Of a stretch of 5,136 bases of DNA, positions 3,268 through 5,136 are shown in pieces. The DNA comes from an uncultured Sutterella sp. Lineage in GTDB: Bacteria; Pseudomonadota; Gammaproteobacteria; Burkholderiales; Burkholderiaceae_F. Position numbers and translations under genes: made by a program. The stretch spans positions 1 to 5,136 of the forward strand of contig CAJJRX010000054.1 of NCBI GenBank assembly GCA_905194315.1, read 5' to 3'. The notes beneath the pieces were generated by a model, which was not told the DNA's origin, did not search any database, and saw only the letters and a list, made by a program, of their open reading frames with translations. Each line of letters opens with the position of its first letter. The first letter of the stretch is position 1.

Positions 3268-5136
3268 ATGAAATTTCGTTTGACAGCAGCTGTTGCCGCG
3301 CTCGCCGGTATTGGTATGGCTGCCGGAGTCTATGCAGCACAGCCTCATAACGGCACCTATAAGGGTGTCGCAGACGGCCGCAACGGTCCGATCGAGGTGT
3401 CGGTGACCTTTAAAGGCGGAAAGATCCATGCCGTGAAGGTGCTCAAACATGCCGAAACAGCCGGTATCTCAGATGTGGCTATCAAGGAGTTTCCGGCTCG
3501 CATCGTCAAGGGCAACTCCACAGCGGTTGACGGCATCAGCGGAGCCAGTCTCACGAGTAACGGCATTCGTATGGCCGTCACCGACGCCATTAAGAAGGCG
3601 GGTGGCGATCCGTACACGTTTGCCACCCTGCCGGTGATGGAATTCAGTCGCGGTGAAGCCAATGTGATGGATACGGATGTGGTGGTGATCGGCGCCGGCG
3701 GCGCCGGTATGTCTGCTGCCGTGCGTGCGGCCTCGCAGGGCGTGAAGGTGCTGCTGGTGGAGAAAATGCCGATGATCGGCGGCGCAACCATGCTCAATGC
3801 CGGCACTCTGATTGCAACCGGTTCGCGCTATCAGCGTGAGGTGATGAAGGAGACCAAGGACAGCCCTGAGCTTGCCGAGTCCGACATCATGCGTATCGGC
3901 AAGAACCGCAATGATCCGGTGCTGGTGAAAATGGTTGCGCACAAGGTGGGCGGCGTTGTCGACTGGTTGATTGACGATATGAAGATTCCCTACGGCCCGG
4001 CTGCCACACAGTATCCGGACCACTCGGCCAACCGCCAGCTCGGGGTTCAGGGGCGCAGCGTTAACTTCCTCAACCTGATGAACAGGAAGTTTGCCGACTA
4101 CGGCGGAAAACTGCTGCTTGGCACCAGAGCTGACCGCTTCCTCACCGATGCCAGCGGCAAGGTGATCGGAGTGAGAGCCTTTGATGAGAAAGGAAATTCC
4201 TACGAAATCAAGAGCAAAGCCACCATTCTTGCGAGTGGCGGATTCGGTGCGGAAAAGAAACTGCTTCCGCGCGAGATGCGCAACTACGTCTTCTACGGTC
4301 TGGACAGTGAGACCGGCGACGGCCTGCGTATGGGCACGGCCATCGGTGCCGATGTCATCAACATGGATCTGGTGAAGAAGTATCCCCAGGGTGTTGAAAC
4401 CACCCCGGGTCACGGTCTTGCGGCCACTGCCTCCTCGACCGACACGATCAAGAAGTCTGGCGCCATTTATGTCAACAAGGACGGCAAGCGCTTTGTCAAC
4501 GAACGTGAAGGCCTTGGTGTGCTCACCGATGCCACGATCGCCCAGCCCGATCATATCGCGTATATCGTGATGGATCAGGCCGCCTGGAAGGTCTACGTGG
4601 ACAAGTCCCTTGAAGACAAGCTGGTGCCCAATGCTCAGACGCTCGACACCTGGACGAAGATCACCAATGAAGGTGTGCCGGTGATGGCCGTCTCTGATGA
4701 TCTGGCTGCAGCGGCCAAGCAGATGGGCATTAATGCCGAGAATCTGGCAAAGACTGTGCAGGACTGGAACAAAATGGCGACAGCCGGCAAGGATGAAGCC
4801 TTTAACCGTCCTGTGACGGGTACGCTCGGTGCCGGCCCCTACCACATTGTTGAGCAGAAGGTTCGCTATCAGACTACGCTTGGTGGTCTGAAAGCCAATG
4901 AAAACCTGTCGATTCTCGACAAAAACGGCAAGCCTATTCCGGCGCTCTACGGAGCCGGCTGTGTGGTGGGCGGCGCTAACGGTGCCGACTCGATGACTGC
5001 GATGATGAACTCCTGGGCAATTGTCTCGGGTGTTGTTGCCGCTGACAGCGCGGTGAAATTCGTCAAGAGGAGGTGCGGACTTTTTTTTGGACCAATTTTG
5101 CATATCCTACCGTTTTCCGCTAGTTTATGCTCGCTG
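3268..5136 (+). CDS. Exported FMN/FAD flavoprotein reductase, fumarate/urocanate reductase family (3' end disrupted)
   Basis: A Sec signal peptide (residues 1-22, cleavage after Val-Tyr-Ala) precedes an FMN_bind domain (about 26-115). The motif Asp-Gly-Ile-Ser-Gly-Ala-Ser at 88-94 is the type flavinylated by ApbE, with Ser94 as likely acceptor. An FAD_binding_2 domain follows from about 136, with Gly-Ala-Gly-Gly-Ala-Gly at 142-147 and a second nucleotide-contact block at 561-569. No CxxCH heme motif is present, so electrons probably arrive from a separate cytochrome or quinol dehydrogenase, as in the periplasmic urocanate reductase UrdA. Residues typical of fumarate reductases are replaced: Asn-Glu-Arg-Glu-Gly-Leu at 411-416 instead of NExTTRD, Tyr-Gln-Thr-Thr-Leu-Gly-Gly at 534-540 instead of HHTMGG, and Ala-Asp-Ser-Met at 573-576 where ANR is usual. 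The substrate is unknown. The native protein appears to end near residue 600 (about 5067); beyond that the open frame runs into IS-like sequence without a stop. Confidence 0.88.
   Translation, partial: MKFRLTAAVAALAGIGMAAGVYAAQPHNGTYKGVADGRNGPIEVSVTFKGGKIHAVKVLKHAETAGISDVAIKEFPARIVKGNSTAVDGISGASLTSNGIRMAVTDAIKKAGGDPYTFATLPVMEFSRGEANVMDTDVVVIGAGGAGMSAAVRAASQGVKVLLVEKMPMIGGATMLNAGTLIATGSRYQREVMKETKDSPELAESDIMRIGKNRNDPVLVKMVAHKVGGVVDWLIDDMKIPYGPAATQYPDHSANRQLGVQGRSVNFLNLMNRKFADYGGKLLLGTRADRFLTDASGKVIGVRAFDEKGNSYEIKSKATILASGGFGAEKKLLPREMRNYVFYGLDSETGDGLRMGTAIGADVINMDLVKKYPQGVETTPGHGLAATASSTDTIKKSGAIYVNKDGKRFVNEREGLGVLTDATIAQPDHIAYIVMDQAAWKVYVDKSLEDKLVPNAQTLDTWTKITNEGVPVMAVSDDLAAAAKQMGINAENLAKTVQDWNKMATAGKDEAFNRPVTGTLGAGPYHIVEQKVRYQTTLGGLKANENLSILDKNGKPIPALYGAGCVVGGANGADSMTAMMNSWAIVSGVVAADSAVKFVKRRCGLFFGPILHILPFSASLCSL
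5072..5136 (+). mobile_element. Possible end of an IS21-like element at the reductase 3' terminus
   Basis: From about 5072 the GC-rich coding pattern stops and a T8 run flanked by TGCGGAC and GGACCA appears (5074-5093), followed by lower-GC sequence. I associate TGCGGA with a T-rich tract and TGGACCA with terminal repeats of IS21-family elements. The change falls where members of this flavoprotein family normally end, after Ala-Val-Lys-Phe-Val-Lys. The transposase and target duplication lie outside the window. Another element type or an assembly join is possible. Confidence 0.35.

Noticed and set aside
3469..5103. 544-codon open frame on the minus strand opposite the reductase
   Set aside because: It lies entirely antisense to a well-supported flavoprotein gene. 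Its His/Arg/Val-rich composition is typical of a shadow of GC-biased codons, and no motif or ribosome binding site supports it.

Overview
The window looks like accessory or loosely organised chromosome from a Gram-negative proteobacterium. Exported respiratory-type flavoproteins of the FMN_bind plus FAD_binding_2 kind, with Sec signal peptides, are especially numerous in gut Sutterellaceae (Betaproteobacteria), and I lean that way. The assignment is inference from gene content and moderate GC, not from a marker gene.

Layout. Positions 1-54 look like the outer end of an IS3-type insertion sequence: a terminal inverted repeat, a ribosome binding site and the first four codons of a transposase reading leftward out of the window. 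Positions 61-359 hold a compact leftward regulatory unit: promoter, ribosome binding site, a 37-codon ORF with five consecutive cysteine codons, then an intrinsic terminator. This has the layout of a cysteine-responsive transcription attenuator. The gene it should control is missing, because the IS-like end begins only about seven bases past the terminator. Positions 257-720 contain no gene; they hold the promoters of the leftward leader and the rightward operon.

Positions 721-2191 carry two rightward genes in a probable operon: an exported protein of unknown function and a small YjbR/MmcQ-family protein. The second overlaps tail to tail, by 14 bases, with a leftward DUF2877 (AllH/YlbF-like) gene at 2178-2996. 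An intergenic region of about 270 bases with divergent promoters and a palindrome separates that gene from a rightward exported flavoprotein reductase. The reductase starts at 3268 and has an N-terminal covalent-FMN domain followed by a fumarate/urocanate-reductase-type FAD domain. It lacks heme motifs, and several arginine and histidine positions that define fumarate reductases are replaced, so its substrate is probably something else.

At about 5070, after the point where the reductase should end, the sequence changes character. A motif resembling the end of an IS21-family element begins and the frame stays open to the window edge. With IS-like sequence at both ends, the window may be a complete short-read contig bounded by repeats. 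The most interesting item is the poly-cysteine leader and attenuator at 61-359. It is not in a standard annotation size range and appears to have been cut off from its target gene by the IS.
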